DNA of 64,000 bases from Opisthorchis felineus. Its lineage: Eukaryota; Platyhelminthes; Trematoda; Opisthorchiida; Opisthorchiidae. The notes beneath the pieces were generated by a model that had not been told where the DNA came from, did no database searches, and saw nothing but the letters and a program-made list of their open reading frames with translations. The translations under genes were made by a program, and so were the position numbers. This document shows positions 1 through 12,800 of this stretch, one piece after another; position 1 is the first letter of the stretch, and the number at the start of each line of letters is the position of its first letter. The stretch lies in the NCBI GenBank assembly GCA_004794785.1, contig SJOL01005754.1, forward strand, positions 60,537 to 124,536, read 5' to 3'.

Positions 1-299
1 CGAATGCCTGTTACCAATGGCGCATTTAAAATGCAGCAGAATTTCCGCATACGCTTTACATGCAACGCGATGTGCAAGTGTTTTTGACCTGGTTCTGGGC
101 CTTAATACGCTCTGTGCACATTTGGTGTTTCTTTTGACGAGCAGTACAGCTTGGAAGGTTTAGGCTGATAACTAGGCTGATAATATACCCTTATTACCCG
201 GGGGCCGCCTGAGCTTCCATTAGCGCTACTTAAAGGCGATGGTGCGCCTTTGTATTCCACCTTAGCCGGATGTTTTTAACTTAGATGGGAACGAAAAAT

Positions 300-760
300 A
301 GCTCCACATATCTGAGGCACTCAATCGTTGTAACTCTTATTCAGAAGCGGCACGAAACGACTGTCCAGACCACAAATGTGAAGGCCCCACACCTGTTCTA
401 ATGCGGCTCCTGGCTTCAAGACTACTGCGACGCATAATCCCGGCAAGCGAAACACAAGTGCAGAAGCGGCAAGCAGGTTTTGGTACCGATAGGGAATCAC
501 ATATTCACTTATATCAAATATTTGGACATCACCATGCATGTGTCCGGCCAACAATTGCGGTTTCCCTCGACTTTAGACAAACTGTGACCCCGTAGATGTG
601 TGACTTTTTCTAGACATACTTGAGCAAAGAAGTGTGTGACCGATTTCCATACTTTACAATGAACTCTCCAGTTTTCCTGCAGCAAAGGGAATGTAGCAGG
701 GCCTTTCTCTTCCAGCCCACTTTTGTTGCCGGTTAGCATAGAATGCATAATTCAGGAGAT
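300..760 (+). mobile_element. Decayed RTE-type non-LTR retrotransposon, reverse-transcriptase fragment
   Basis: This is a piece of a LINE reverse transcriptase. From about 331 to 400 one frame reads TLIQKRHETT, which fits the usual 'IFKKGD' block. After a frame change at about 401 the other frame reads LLRRIIPASE, then KRQAGF and RPTIAVSLDFRQT. These match the order of blocks in RTE-like elements: a leucine/arginine helix, the QAGFRPGRG block, then a 'RPTI-V-LD' strand that carries the first catalytic aspartate. The frame stops at 595. Weak traces (CSRAFLFQ, around 690-720) suggest that the next block follows. Frameshifts, stops and loss of the GRG part show that the copy is dead. It lies antisense to the EPS8-like gene, downstream of its SH3 exon. 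Confidence 0.62.
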
Positions 761-3750
761 ACGGACTCCTAATATCGAAATCTTATCTGGAAAAAAGCAA
801 GCAGGCTCCAGCAGGCTGATGATAAGGCGCACTCATCCCCGGGACCGACCATAACCCCTGCACCAGAGACACCACGAGGCATTACGTGGGCAAGCGCTGG
901 GTGAGTCCCGGACGGTTGAGGGTGCATTACCGAACAGGAGTCTTGTATGCACACTTCGGGGGCACAACTGCGTAGATCAAAAATAGGATAAGGTCCGAGG
1001 AACAGCCACCTGTTTTTCAGTTTGACTAATACGGAAGATGAAGGCCGCAATGAGGAAAGGGGCCCTGAAGCTTGGTGAAGGCCTATTTCATTTCATTTTA
1101 CTGAGCAGAAGCTTCTATATGAAGCAACGGTTAGGTCGTTGACAGCTAAATGACAGCAAAAGGTTTGTGAGAAGAACCTGTGGAGGGGGGACAGAAAACG
1201 AAGACTTGTAGTAGTGAATGACCCTTCTTGGCTGCCCAGGCCTAAGAGTGATTGGTTGAGGTACCCCGAGTTAGAAATCATTAAAAAAGACCTACAAGAC
1301 AACGGGAGAGCGTGGGGTTTCGTTCGAGGATCTTTCTCATGGCCTCTGAATCGCAAGTATGGGCCGCGAGGCGACGGACACTATGATTTTTTGGCGACAC
1401 TTCCCGGAGCCAACGACCGAGTTATCAGACCTGCTCGGCTGAGGGGGACTGGCCTAACCCGAGGGCGCAAGGATTAAGGCTTCATTCTTTCACTGCTTTT
1501 GCGGCTGAGCACACAAGATTCCTTTTGATTAGCACAAGAATCTTTGGTTTTTAAATAAGCTGACCATACTGAATAATGTGCCAGTGGTCACGATCAACCA
1601 TAAGTTGATCGGTGCGTACGCTTTGCAGGTCCAAAGTTTACGAAGCCGCCTTTCCTAGAAGAAAGGCAGGATCCTTGTTTTCATTAAACATGGACACACT
1701 GGTCACCCCACAGCGTTCACACTTTTAACGGGGAGGATATTACTAATTTACCTCCAGGCCGCCTTGTAGTAGGAGTCCTCGTACTGCAACAATTCGTATT
1801 ACGTGGTGGCCTGAAGGTAAGGTCGTTTGTCATCTGCTGCATGCGTGAATGCCCTAAGGCGTTCCCTTCAGGTGACCAGGGTGTCTATATTTATGGAAGC
1901 AGCCAAGCTTCTTTCCCTTAAGGGTGCACGTGTTAGAAATGTTGGCCCAGAAATCGCGCACCCCGATCGCCCAACGTTTGAGCGTAAAGACTGGCGCCTT
2001 ATTCAATAGAGCCGAAGTGATTTTAAAATCAGGAAGTCGTGCTGCTCAGAAGGCACGTGCTATGCGTAGCCGCACTAGGAGTCAGAGAGTTGAACCTTAC
2101 TCCCTGCATCCTCTGGCAGGTCCAACTCTCCGCTTTTCGGTCAGACTTTTGAGTCATTGGATCCATGATGGGGGCCCTCAAAAACCCTAACAACCACCAT
2201 CTCGCGGGAAAAACGTTTGAATCAGAGGATAGGGAAGGGTCCCCGCAAAAGCCTGCATTCTGCCACCGCGCTGTAGGTCAGACGTTCGAGTCAAAGGCTC
2301 AAGATTGTGTACCTCCACCAAACCCACTTCTTTGACGTGGGCAGTCGGGCAGTATCAGTCATATTTCTAGCTCTTTGTTCACAACCCTCAGCCTCTCCCT
2401 ACACAGCAAGTGATGCCATGCGGACGGTATACCTTTCAACCGGCTACGGTTCTGAATCTCAATCGTAATGGTTTCACTGAGATCTGTCACGACTGCTTTG
2501 GTTAGCAAAATGGACCAATTAAATTCAGCCTCGTGGGTGATATGGACAGCAAGTTAGACGGTCAAGCCCGTATGAAGCACAGTCAGGTCATATATTGCAG
2601 TTTACGCTCAGGGTAGGGATAATGAAAGGACACTCCTTTGGTTTCGTGATGATAATCGTTTGTCCCCAGAAGTGTAAACTTTCAGCGCAATTGCTCAACT
2701 GGAGTTAGTTGGGAGCCACAAGCCGCAAGTAAATGGTGGGCTTAGTTGGGCCATAGGTTAACCGGTTATCAATAAGAATGCTTAATTATTGGTTACCGTT
2801 CCTTCTGGGGGCATGCAATTTGACGCCGACCACGCCATTGTGCAGGGATGGTTACCGCTTCCATTCCGTCTGCGTTAAACGTGCCGATGCAGAATAGATA
2901 AGTTCACAAACCTTGGTGGGTTTCAGTAGCTCAAAAGTATTGAGCTGATCATGATGGAAAGCCGCTGGAAACGCGCAGTCATGCCACTGATAAAGATTGG
3001 TCGAAGGTTGAATAGACGTGAGTTAAGGAAGCTATGCTCTAAACCTTGAGGACTCTGTCCAAAACACCCGATTTGAGAAAATGGACAATAGATACGTCAA
3101 GATCAGTAGAACTCACTGCTGCCATAGAAGCCATACAAGTAACTAGCGACTATGATGGCGCACGCGGTCCCTCAAACACCGGGTAATTAATAGCCCGAAG
3201 GATGATAGGCGGCGCTGGCGGAACACGAACGCCGCAGAAAATGGAGAAGACTTTCGCTGCATGCAACACCTGTTTCAGGTGATTCGCCAAAATGGCCCAA
3301 ATGGGACAAGTATCAGGGAAAGGATATGCGAAATAGACGGAACGGTGAATCATTAGCAAAATCGCCGTCCTGAACGATACGGCAAACACCATAAAGAGCA
3401 CTTCAGATGGCCCCTTCAACACAACCTCTGGAAGAACCCAAGGAGCCTGAATGGAACATCGAAAACAGCGGGCCTCGCAAACACCCAACCAGTAAGCTGA
3501 GGAGTACGCTACGGAGGCCTTTACGAAGCCTTGGACTCAAACATGGCATAGAACTACCAAATGTGCCAACCTCTTTGTTGACGGACCTTTCTGCTACCCA
3601 ACTTGGGGCGCAGCAAAGATAGTGTTGAAGTGATTGTCCACAAACTGCTTCAGTCTTTTCCATAAAACTCGTGATAGTCAAAATTTGGCTTGCCTTGAAC
3701 AAATAATCGCAATTACGGAATCCTTGCTCACACAAGACGTCGCCGGAGAT
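761..3750. other. No recognised gene; likely decayed repeat DNA
   Basis: Open frames here are short and resemble no family I know. The longest is a plus-strand frame of 87 codons at 1214-1477. By eye this part looks somewhat richer in G and C than the introns to the right, which would fit old transposon DNA, since it sits between two LINE remnants. The stretch just before 3752 (for example the frame at 3407-3622) could belong to the 5' part of the CR1-like element, but nothing in it identifies an ORF1 product. Confidence 0.4.
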
Positions 3751-3751
3751 A

Positions 3752-5870
3752 TTGACGAGCAGCTACCCCGTTGACTTGAAACGTGGGTGGACAGGTGGGT
3801 TTGCTCCATACTTACTTATACTTACATGTGGACCTGTCTACCCCGATTGTCCTTTCGGACACCACTCCTGCACCTTTTTTAAATTCAATGTGGATTCAAA
3901 TCCCGCAGCATTGGACCGATTCTCCTCCTCTTGTCGTGGTCTAAAGTTGCAACCCAGTCCCCCAGAAGATAACCAGTTCCTCATACAAGCCCTTGAGCAA
4001 CTCTTCTTCAGCTACCAATTCACGCATGTTTTGCAGGTAGGTGACTTCAAAGTCCCCAAAGCCTCCTAGATGAAGGCCCAGCACATCAGGTCTGGCATCA
4101 CTACTTACATCAGTACCGACCGAAGCCGTTCAACAGAGCGCTCGGACTCAACTTATCATCGCACCATTAGGTGCCGCAGAGGCCAAATACCACTGGATCT
4201 GGTTGCCACCATCAAAAAACAGTTCATTGGTCACGTGTTAATTAAGGCGCCACGGGAACCTAGAGGCTATTTTGCGTTGAATTTCGATCCCAACTGCTAC
4301 TTAGTCAGGAACCCGGAACCTCAGACGCGAATTCGAAACTTCTCCCTTGCAAACTTCACAGGAATGCGTGTATTTATTGACCAGATTGAACCGGCACCAG
4401 CTTCTGTTGAGGAAACGTACAGGACCAGTGGCCAGAAGATTCTCAAAGCGTTGGGTGTCTCAAGGACAGGAGCTACTCATAGGGATTTGGCCTCTTCTGG
4501 AAATGAGGAAATGAGGTCATAACTGTTCTTCAAAATGGAAAGTACTGGGGACACGGAATATGGGCTGGTGAACCACTGTAAATCAGAAATCCGCCAGTGG
4601 AACTATACCTCATCCGGACAAAATATCCTACTTTGGTACGTGAGAGGCAGAAGCGGGGAAGTAACGCGTGACTTGATAGTGGTAGCTGAAGCCCACAGAG
4701 CATATTATACAGGCATGTATTCTGCCACAGCTAACTCATCACAAAGAATTGTGCTAAGATTTATGTAGGAACGGTCTCTATCCAACTTGTTCTTCACGGA
4801 GGATGGTGTACTTCAATCCTTGCGAGGGATAAATCCATTCAGCGCGTTGGGGCCAGAGGAGGTTCATCCAAGTATCCTGATGGAGCTATCGCTCACAGTG
4901 GAAAAGAATTTCTACCAGCTATTTCGTCCGTCGCTCGACAGAGACAACTTTCCCTCTGCTTGGAAGGAAGCGATTGTCATGTCAAACTACAAAACTGATG
5001 ACCGCCTATAGCCCGGCGGCTACAAACCTATTAGCGTAAGCAGCAAACCGTGCAGAGTACTGGAACGCATTTCGAAAGGGGCGATCTTACATCACCTCAT
5101 AACCAACAACTTGATATCCTCAGCATAACACGGATTTCTCCCAAGACGTTCTTGTGTGACGAATATCCTGTTAGTTAAGGACGGCTTAGCCCAAGCTAAG
5201 GACGAAGGACTCAATTCGGATGCAGTATTTTTCAACTTCTTAATGGCATCCGATCAAATTCCACACATCCAGCTGCCCAACAAGCTCGAATCTTACGGGA
5301 ATGAAAAAGAAGTTTGACGCTGGATTAAGGCGTTCATATCAGACAGAACATTACGAGTGAAGGTAGGTTTGACCTACACTTCTTCAGCACCGGTCTCCAG
5401 TGGAGTTTACGGAGGCTCCGTTCTGAGACCATTTCTGTTTCTGTTTTCTTTCAGATGTTTTTTTTAGGTGCATGTCTAATTTTGTGGACGAACTGAGTGT
5501 GTCCAAAGAGCTGCTACGATGATGGCCGCCGGCCTTAAATCCGTGGATTATGAGACGCGTCTCGCGATGCTTGACCTCTTTCCCCTGGAGAATCGTCGCC
5601 TCCATGAAGACCTAATGCTTACTTTTGCCCTGTTAGAACAAGGTTTGGCCAACGTGTATTTCACCGTCGACCTAACTAACACAGGGGGGGACATGGTCAG
5701 AAGATTTTCAACCTCCGAGCGCACACATTTATTAGGCAACAGTTTTTCTCACTTTGGGTAGTTGGTGCGTGGAACAACCTTCTTCCGACGGTTGTTTACG
5801 CTGCATCTAGTACCCAGTTAAAGGCTCTTTTAGAAGCCTTTTTAGTAGAGTCCTCGCGGTTGAAAGCACA
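3752..5870 (+). mobile_element. Decayed CR1-like LINE (endonuclease plus reverse transcriptase)
   Basis: This is one non-LTR retrotransposon, read in several plus-strand frames. At 3752-4069 the end of an endonuclease shows LKLQPSPPEDNQFLIQALE and VGDFKVPKAS, the usual 'VGDFN-P' block with N changed to K. At 4070-4522 comes the linker (RNPEPQTRIRNF). At 4787-5011 the start of the reverse transcriptase reads SALGPEEVHPSILMEL and WKEAIVMSNYKTDDR. It continues through stops at 5010-5450 with PGGYKPISVSSKPCRVLERI, VFFNFLMASDQIP (catalytic aspartate replaced by N) and RWIKAFISDRTLRVKV. At 5519-5760 the C-terminal part reads [19 protein letters not shown], followed by WNNLLPTVVYAASS. The segment that should hold the YADD catalytic box is missing between about 5450 and 5515. 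Stops, frameshifts and the deletion make it inactive. It is antisense to EPS8. Confidence 0.85.
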
Positions 5871-6519
5871 CTGCCTCGCGCTGAGAACTTAAAGGGCAAT
5901 TCTACACCCTTTTTTCGCTTGTGTCTTACAAGTGAACGGCAGCCGCTGAACGACGAAAACAAACCCGATCCAAGAAGCTTGGACGAAAGCCTTGATCCTG
6001 TGAAAAATCCGTGAATCCGTGTATACCGGGTCAAAATCAACTTAGATGTTCAAAGCTCAATGTTTCGGCTGCTAACTGAAGCCGTGGAAAAACCAGTAGA
6101 CCAAAAGCCTTGTTACAAGGGGTTTACAATGAAACCCCTGAGGTGGCCACATTCACTGCGAGTATCTCTTTTGAAGATGGTCACTAATATAACTTTACCT
6201 CACTTGTCTTGGATTGTCTCCTCTCAGGTCGGCTGTACTGACGCACAGTGATACCTATAAAACAGTCGTACAATGCAGCCTGTTGTGATCCCGAACGAAG
6301 GCAAGCAGCAGAAGAAAGAACCCGCATCTCGTTGGTATGTCGTCGCTCAATAGCCTGGTGGAAATACAAATATAGAACGTTAATTATTTACAAGCGACCG
6401 CTGTAACTGGTGGAAGCGGAAGGCTATCGTTCAGTTGTCTTCAGAGAGTGTTCATAGGTTGCTTATTGAATGTGGTATTTCCCCATGCCGTCCGCGCTCG
6501 GAGGACAACTTTCCTTCTG
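5871..6519. other. Tail of LINE and unassigned DNA
   Basis: The first 100 bases or so probably belong to the end of the CR1-like element, since an in-frame continuation after the WNNLLP block can be followed to about 5870. Nothing else is recognised before the repeat that starts near 6520. Confidence 0.35.
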
Positions 6520-6835
6520 CTATATAAGGAGGGAAACGCTTCACTGCGGAGTTATTTATTAGAAAACGCCAACTAAACGGTTACAGACTATTGGACAGGA
6601 AGGTTAAACTCTCATTTGCATGTTGTTTTTAAAAACGGAATATCCATCTTCTTTTCGAACGCGTCTTCTAGAACTCTCCTGGATATTCATTGACTATCGC
6701 ACAATTGCAAGCAAAAACTGCAAAGTAGTTCCACAAATTCCGTAATAAATCCCACCTTCCATTAGACCAAGACTGAGTTACGAGAACACACATACTACTC
6801 ACATGCCTCATCAGTAGTACCCACCGTTACACTTG
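6520..6835 (+). repeat. Interspersed repeat R1, copy 1 (about 300 bp)
   Basis: This stretch is repeated in reverse complement at about 21698-22010. Long runs are nearly identical, for example the stretch around 6660-6800 with ctctcctggatattcattga and agtagttccacaaattccgt. The two copies differ mostly by scattered single-base changes and short indels, and they stop matching abruptly at 6835. No coding frame is seen. It could be a SINE, a MITE or the 3' end of a longer element. Confidence 0.85.
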
Positions 6836-9800
6836 TACGTGTGGCTCCTATTCTTTGCTTATCCAACCAAAGTTAAGGATCACTCGTGTTTAACGCTGTT
6901 CATTTGTATTTTAGGTGTGTAGAGTATACTCAGGGCACTTAAACACTTACATGCAACGAATGCACCACGGTGATGCAGTCGCGCAGCCCGGCACTTAAAA
7001 GTGGTGGGTGCAGTTATTTGAGAAGGTGGATACTGCTTGAAAGGACAACATTACCAGCTGACTACCAAGTGTAGGTAAACAGGCACCATTTTTACACACG
7101 GAGGCCCTGAAAGATAAGGGTATCCCAGATATGGTTTACTAGACACTCGTTTGCAATTCATCTTGATGTTGACAAGTGAGCCCACTGAATATGGGAGGAA
7201 TCGCCGTTTATGAATACCATCAACTAAACGTGCTGTCTAGGAGCTGTGCAGGTTTTACTTGAAACATTATTCATGATGTCAAAGTATTTTTATTGACACA
7301 GCATCATTTACACAAAACTATGAGAGTCAAATTCTTCTTTTGCCCCTAGTCAGCATCAAGAAGGTCCGAGTTTCCACCAATCTATTTCCTTTGTAAAGAC
7401 ACGTTTTTGTGTAGGTGGAGTTACAAATATTTGTAAATGAAAACGGTTTTACCAAGATATTCAACTGCATATGATGGGAAGGAGAAATTCCTACGATCGA
7501 CTTGGATATCCGGTGTTGGACAAAACATGCACGGACTGCAATTTGTTATGTAAACGAGTGAAAAGCCTATACTGCCCGGTACTGCCTATGTGCGTAAAAT
7601 CTTGAGAAGTGGCTAAAACTAAATTGCGTCAAAAGCTGACAAGCTTTGAATGAATTTTAGTCAGTAAATTTGATTCATTTGGGCTTGGAATGTTCATTGA
7701 CACTCACAATGGGCTCACTTTTTTGTGAGCCCTCGAAGACTGCCCTAAAATATATCTGTGTAAACTAACTACTAAAAATGCACTTGTAGTAAACAAACAT
7801 CATCTCCTGAATTTGGCAAGCTGAACGACTGTGCCAACCTTTTGCATGGATGGATAATCCGCCAAGACATTCTTACTTGAGTTCAAAGACCGTATCCGTA
7901 CAAGAAATTGCAGACAGTGCGCATACTTTCATGATAGTTTCGTATCTCGTGGCAACATACGTTACCCGCATGTTCTTACCAAAATGGCTTGCCACATGAG
8001 ACCTTAGTGTATCGTCTGCTGCCTATAAAAGTCAGACAGAGTGCTCTTCCTACTTGCTATCGATCTCAATAGTAGAGACACCAGGGAAGAGGCATGTTAC
8101 CTGACTGCCATATAAGTTTGTTTCAACAAAGCCTTATAGTTAACCGAGGTAAACTTGGGCGGTTGCTGAGGGCCCCTTTTTGTGAAGTACTGTCTGCATT
8201 TGGTGGCCCGCATAAGTGGGCCCTTCAGAAATACATAAGCTTTGGATGGGTCGGCTTGTCAGTAAGAGGCATGGAGCACTTGAGTTTCGCTTCCGCTTCC
8301 AAACACCAATAGTGAAGATGCTGCTCAAAACTCGTTACAGTAGTCCCACATTCGGTTGGCTTACATGTGTTTCTGCATTTCCACCGTATTACAATCAGAC
8401 GTATGTATTTCAGGTTCCATTGGCTCTAGCCGTGGTGTAGTGAACAACAAGAATATCTTCGGTTTCCTGCGCAGCCTTTCGAATCACAGTGGTTGCATCT
8501 TTTCCAAGCGTCTCTCCACCAAATTATTGTTCCTGGACATCATACAACTAACGACTTGGCTTAAGGGAACCGTTTCTATCTAATAAAGGAGGCCGAAATA
8601 CAGGAGCGTTACATTAAACGAAATTCCGAAAAGTGCCGTTCACCAAAATATCGAGTTCACTGTTCGGCAAATCGAACGTCAAAAAAATGTCAAATTTCCA
8701 CAGCGCTTGTCGAATTTGAGCGCTGCTCCCTCTAATCATGTGGGTCGCTATGATTTGGTGTGAATGCCTGAGCTTCGAATATTTGTAAAAAAGGCAGTAC
8801 GCTGGCAAAAATTACAAAATTGTATGAAGTTACAAATCTCAAATGGTGGGGTTTTTCCGGCAGCAATAAAATTGGTGAATTAGTGCTCTTTCCAAAATAA
8901 ATCCTACACAAACTGGTAAAAAGCAATTCTCCGAGCCAAATTTCACATCGAGTTAGGACAATGTGGTCAAAAGCTGACCAAGTACACGTGGTTGCTTTGA
9001 ATTATGCTCGCAGTATTAAGCTACTGGTTAGGGTTAAGCAGTCGTTAACGTTTATGTTAGTCTTATGGAGTCCAACGCACCGAAAAACGTTGAAAGTTAT
9101 GCGCCAAAAACTATGCTAGATGTCGATAATGTTAGGCGCCGTGTTTGCTGCTCTCCGAGGAATGACTCCGAGCTCATAGTACTGTCTATTTATAGTTGAC
9201 AAGAGGCCTCTCCTCGAGGACAATCACTCAGTAGGCACCCAGTATTTCTAATCACACTCTTTTGCTTGCGATAAATCACTTCTGGAATGCACCCTGATGT
9301 TTAAAAAACCTCAGTCTGAAAACACAAAATTATGTCAAAGGCCAATACGAAGACCATCGACATCGTCAGTGCGTAAATGAGCAGCGTTTCGTCTCATTCA
9401 TGCTGTACATGTCTCATGTTGTGCAGACCTACTTCTACACAGCAATCGAACCCCTATATTTAGTGTTTCAATCGGAGATATATTTTGAACGAATGTTTAC
9501 TTCTTGATGATGGGGAAAGATTTCCCGTAAGCCTGCCAACAATGTTAACAACCAAGTCTTCCCAACCTCAAGTATACGGTAACGCAGCACGTAGAACAAC
9601 AAATTGGCACGAAATTTTACGACTGGGCACATAGACAGCTACAGACTGGGTTGATTGGTTTTTTTATCTCACACGATTTGAGATGTGAATTTGCCACAAA
9701 ATGCATATGAAAAGAATTAAAACTGCGTGCCATTTTGGAGCGTAATCGCAAGTGCCATTGGATGAACGTTGCTGGCTTCGGTGTAGAAACTTTCGTTTTC

Positions 9801-12800
9801 CTTCAAAACACAGTGATGAGTGCATAAATGATCAATGGAATGCGTGCGACAGCCAGCAAAATGTATGACAGTGGGCTCTGCAGCAACCGTTGTTCTCATA
9901 TGTTATTGTTCACCTGTAACAGTCAAAACGTAAAAGATTGTTGAACAGTATGGTTGGATTGCTACTAACAAGCAGTTGAAAAAGTGACCGGAAATTCCGT
10001 TGTTTACATTGCACACATTGTTTCGGTAACAGGTTACCAGATAATAATGACGTAAAAACTCACTGCATCTCCATTTTCAAACAATAAACATACAACCACC
10101 GGTGCCCTAAAGTTCTGACTAATTTTTTCGTAATTCACTCCTTAAATCTCACGGAAAACCGGTCAATTTCTTTCCAAGCACTTTGAATGATTTAAATGAA
10201 AAGATTAGAAGAAACAATAACTACTTATTTGAAACACGGATATACGGATATGCCAGTGAGTGGTATACAATATTGTAAACTTAGTAGTTGCTCCGAGGCC
10301 GGCTTTAGTCGTAATCAGTAAACCAAATCATATACTGTTCCACAGCCTCATAAATTAATACACGGTCAAAAAGAACGGAAGATGTTGTCTCAGGCTAATC
10401 CCCAACGTTTTGCAATTGTAACCAGCCTACCACAAGAGAATTCCCCAACCTAGTCACAGATTTGTAACTGCAACTTTATCATTTCCGTAATCAAAGGCGT
10501 TGAAGAAATGGAGTACGCTAAAATGGTGAGAATATGAGCTCTGGACCTTATTCACCACTGTAAAAGTTGTTGGAAACTCTTCAACATCCTACAATGGGTC
10601 CGGCCGTTTTTTGGCACACCTGAAATAGGCATAGTCCCCGAGTATCGATCAAACGTATCTTCTACTCGAACACCAAATGACAGCAAGTGTAGAAGTACAC
10701 TCATTTAAAATCACTTTATGTTAACAAATTATTCGTAAACTGGAGAACAAGTTGGGTCCTATGTTAACGCGAAAACTATTTGTAAATGAATGTGGTTGGC
10801 CACTTGAGTGCAGTGTGGTTTTCGGGCAATGTATTAGGTGGATGCAAATTTGAGGACTACGTCTGCCTGATAACTCCCAAGATAGACAAAAGGATGCGTG
10901 TGCGGTTTGTGAGTTTTCACCAACTTGGTAATCGTTTCCCATTGCTAAAAAGTAATTTACCGATGAGTGTTTCAACTAGTGATCTGATTTAAACATAAAT
11001 TATAAATCCAAGTAAATTTGCATTGCTAGATTTCATGGAGTTGAAAATCGGTCGGGTATCTGGGGAAAAATAAAGTAAAACTGGTGTTGGTTTATAGGTA
11101 ATTCTCCAGGTGAAAATCACTAGAAATATTAGTCCTTATAATATGGAGTGTCCTCTCATTGAAATTATTTTTGAATACTTAACGGACACCTGAAATACAA
11201 GCAAATACGACCGAGCTGTGTGAAGCCATTTTCAGCGTCAAAAGGAATGCAACCAATAAGTCAAGTTTTAAGCCACATTTAAGCAAACAAGTATTTTCAT
11301 AGTGTGTTGGAGTTTTCCAAAACATAACCTGAACATGAATGGACCCTTTGCCGTCAGTTTTAAACGAATTTTTTTCTGGTTAATTTACAGGTACAGTATC
11401 AGTCTACAGGACCGCATCCAAGGCGTTTGTTTGCTAGATATCAAAAACCAGAACCCCCTTGTGTATGGAAGTTCTACAGAACTACTTTTTCCGAATACTT
11501 ATTGAGCACAATGCAAGCCGTTGAAGAGTCCGGCACCACAGCAAAAGCGCGTCTGATAATACTGCGGAAAACATACCACATTTGTGTGATGGGCACGGTG
11601 GTGCCTGAAATTTTAGCACGCCGGCCTACGGAGTACTGCCGAGGTGGCACAGAGCTTCTCCAGGTTGTAACATAAATTTTGTGTGACCTAAATAATAGGA
11701 TTCTCACGGCTTCTACCGCATCTCGGCGGAACTTACGAACTGGCTGATTGCGAAAAACACTGTTGGAAAGCATTCGCATTGTTTCTTAATTCGAAATAAT
11801 CTGTAACTTGAGGTAAGGCTCAGGACGAAGTCAGAAGAGAAACGATACTTTTCAAGTGCAGTAACTTCAGAAACAGTAAGTAACTGAAATAAATATATAA
11901 ATTACAAGTTTTGCAAGATCTATAATTGTTGACTTCTAAAACAAACGAAAAATTCTTAGATCTGCAGTTTTAGTCGGTTCCATTCCGGAACCGTTCTCCT
12001 TCTTACTGGTTTCAGTATCTGACGATAGCTACCAGAAACCAATAGACCGGGACGTTAGGTCTGCTCAGTACCACGTAGTGTTCACAAATGAATTGGTGAC
12101 AGCCTTTTCACATATGATTACCTTGTGGATGTACAGAGGTCTGGGGTTACTGCGTCCCAGAACTGCAAAATCCTATTGCTCAGTGCACTGTTAGCTTGCG
12201 GAACCAATACAGGTCGATATATATTGGCGACCGAGACCTACTGAGGCAATTTTCTTGGTAACGGAATACCACTGTGTGTCATTTACGTCGTTTTCAACTT
12301 TTTTGAGCATGTAGTTGGTGTCTGCTCAGTGTACTATACTACCCGCTCAGGAGAATTTATAATAATAAGGGGTAAATCGCAGTCAAAAACACATGAAATG
12401 CTTTATCACCGGTGTAAACTTAACAGCTAAGAGCAGCCAAGTCGAAGCAAAACATACAGAAAAAGCATGGATCTTTCCTCAGTAATGATATATATGATAA
12501 TGCTCTCAAAATACCAACAGAATAAAGCAATTTAGGTTTTGAAGCATTCTTCTCCAGAGCCCACAATGACTTTTCATTTCCCCCAATAATACTACCGCAA
12601 TTCTAGGTGGGACAGCAAGACGCTACGGCTGTCTAGGTGTCATGGTCTTCGCCGGCTTAGATGATGTGTATCTCCTCAACAAAAAGGCCTTACATAACCG
12701 AAATCATCGATCCACCATTTTCACCCGGTGATCCACAACACAGTGTCACTCAATTTTTCGTACACTGCAATTCATTCACTTCCTTGTCGTCTGCTTTTTA

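Noticed and set aside
1735..1820. Imperfect 12-bp inverted repeat around acctccaggcc / ggcctgaaggt
   Set aside because: A short match with a mismatch in a long sequence; no associated element.
11427..11779. Overlapping frames on both strands, considered as the SAM-like exon of EPS8
   Set aside because: None of the three minus-strand frames has the SAM pattern (W-L-x-x-G-F ... G-x-x-L-F-x-L).
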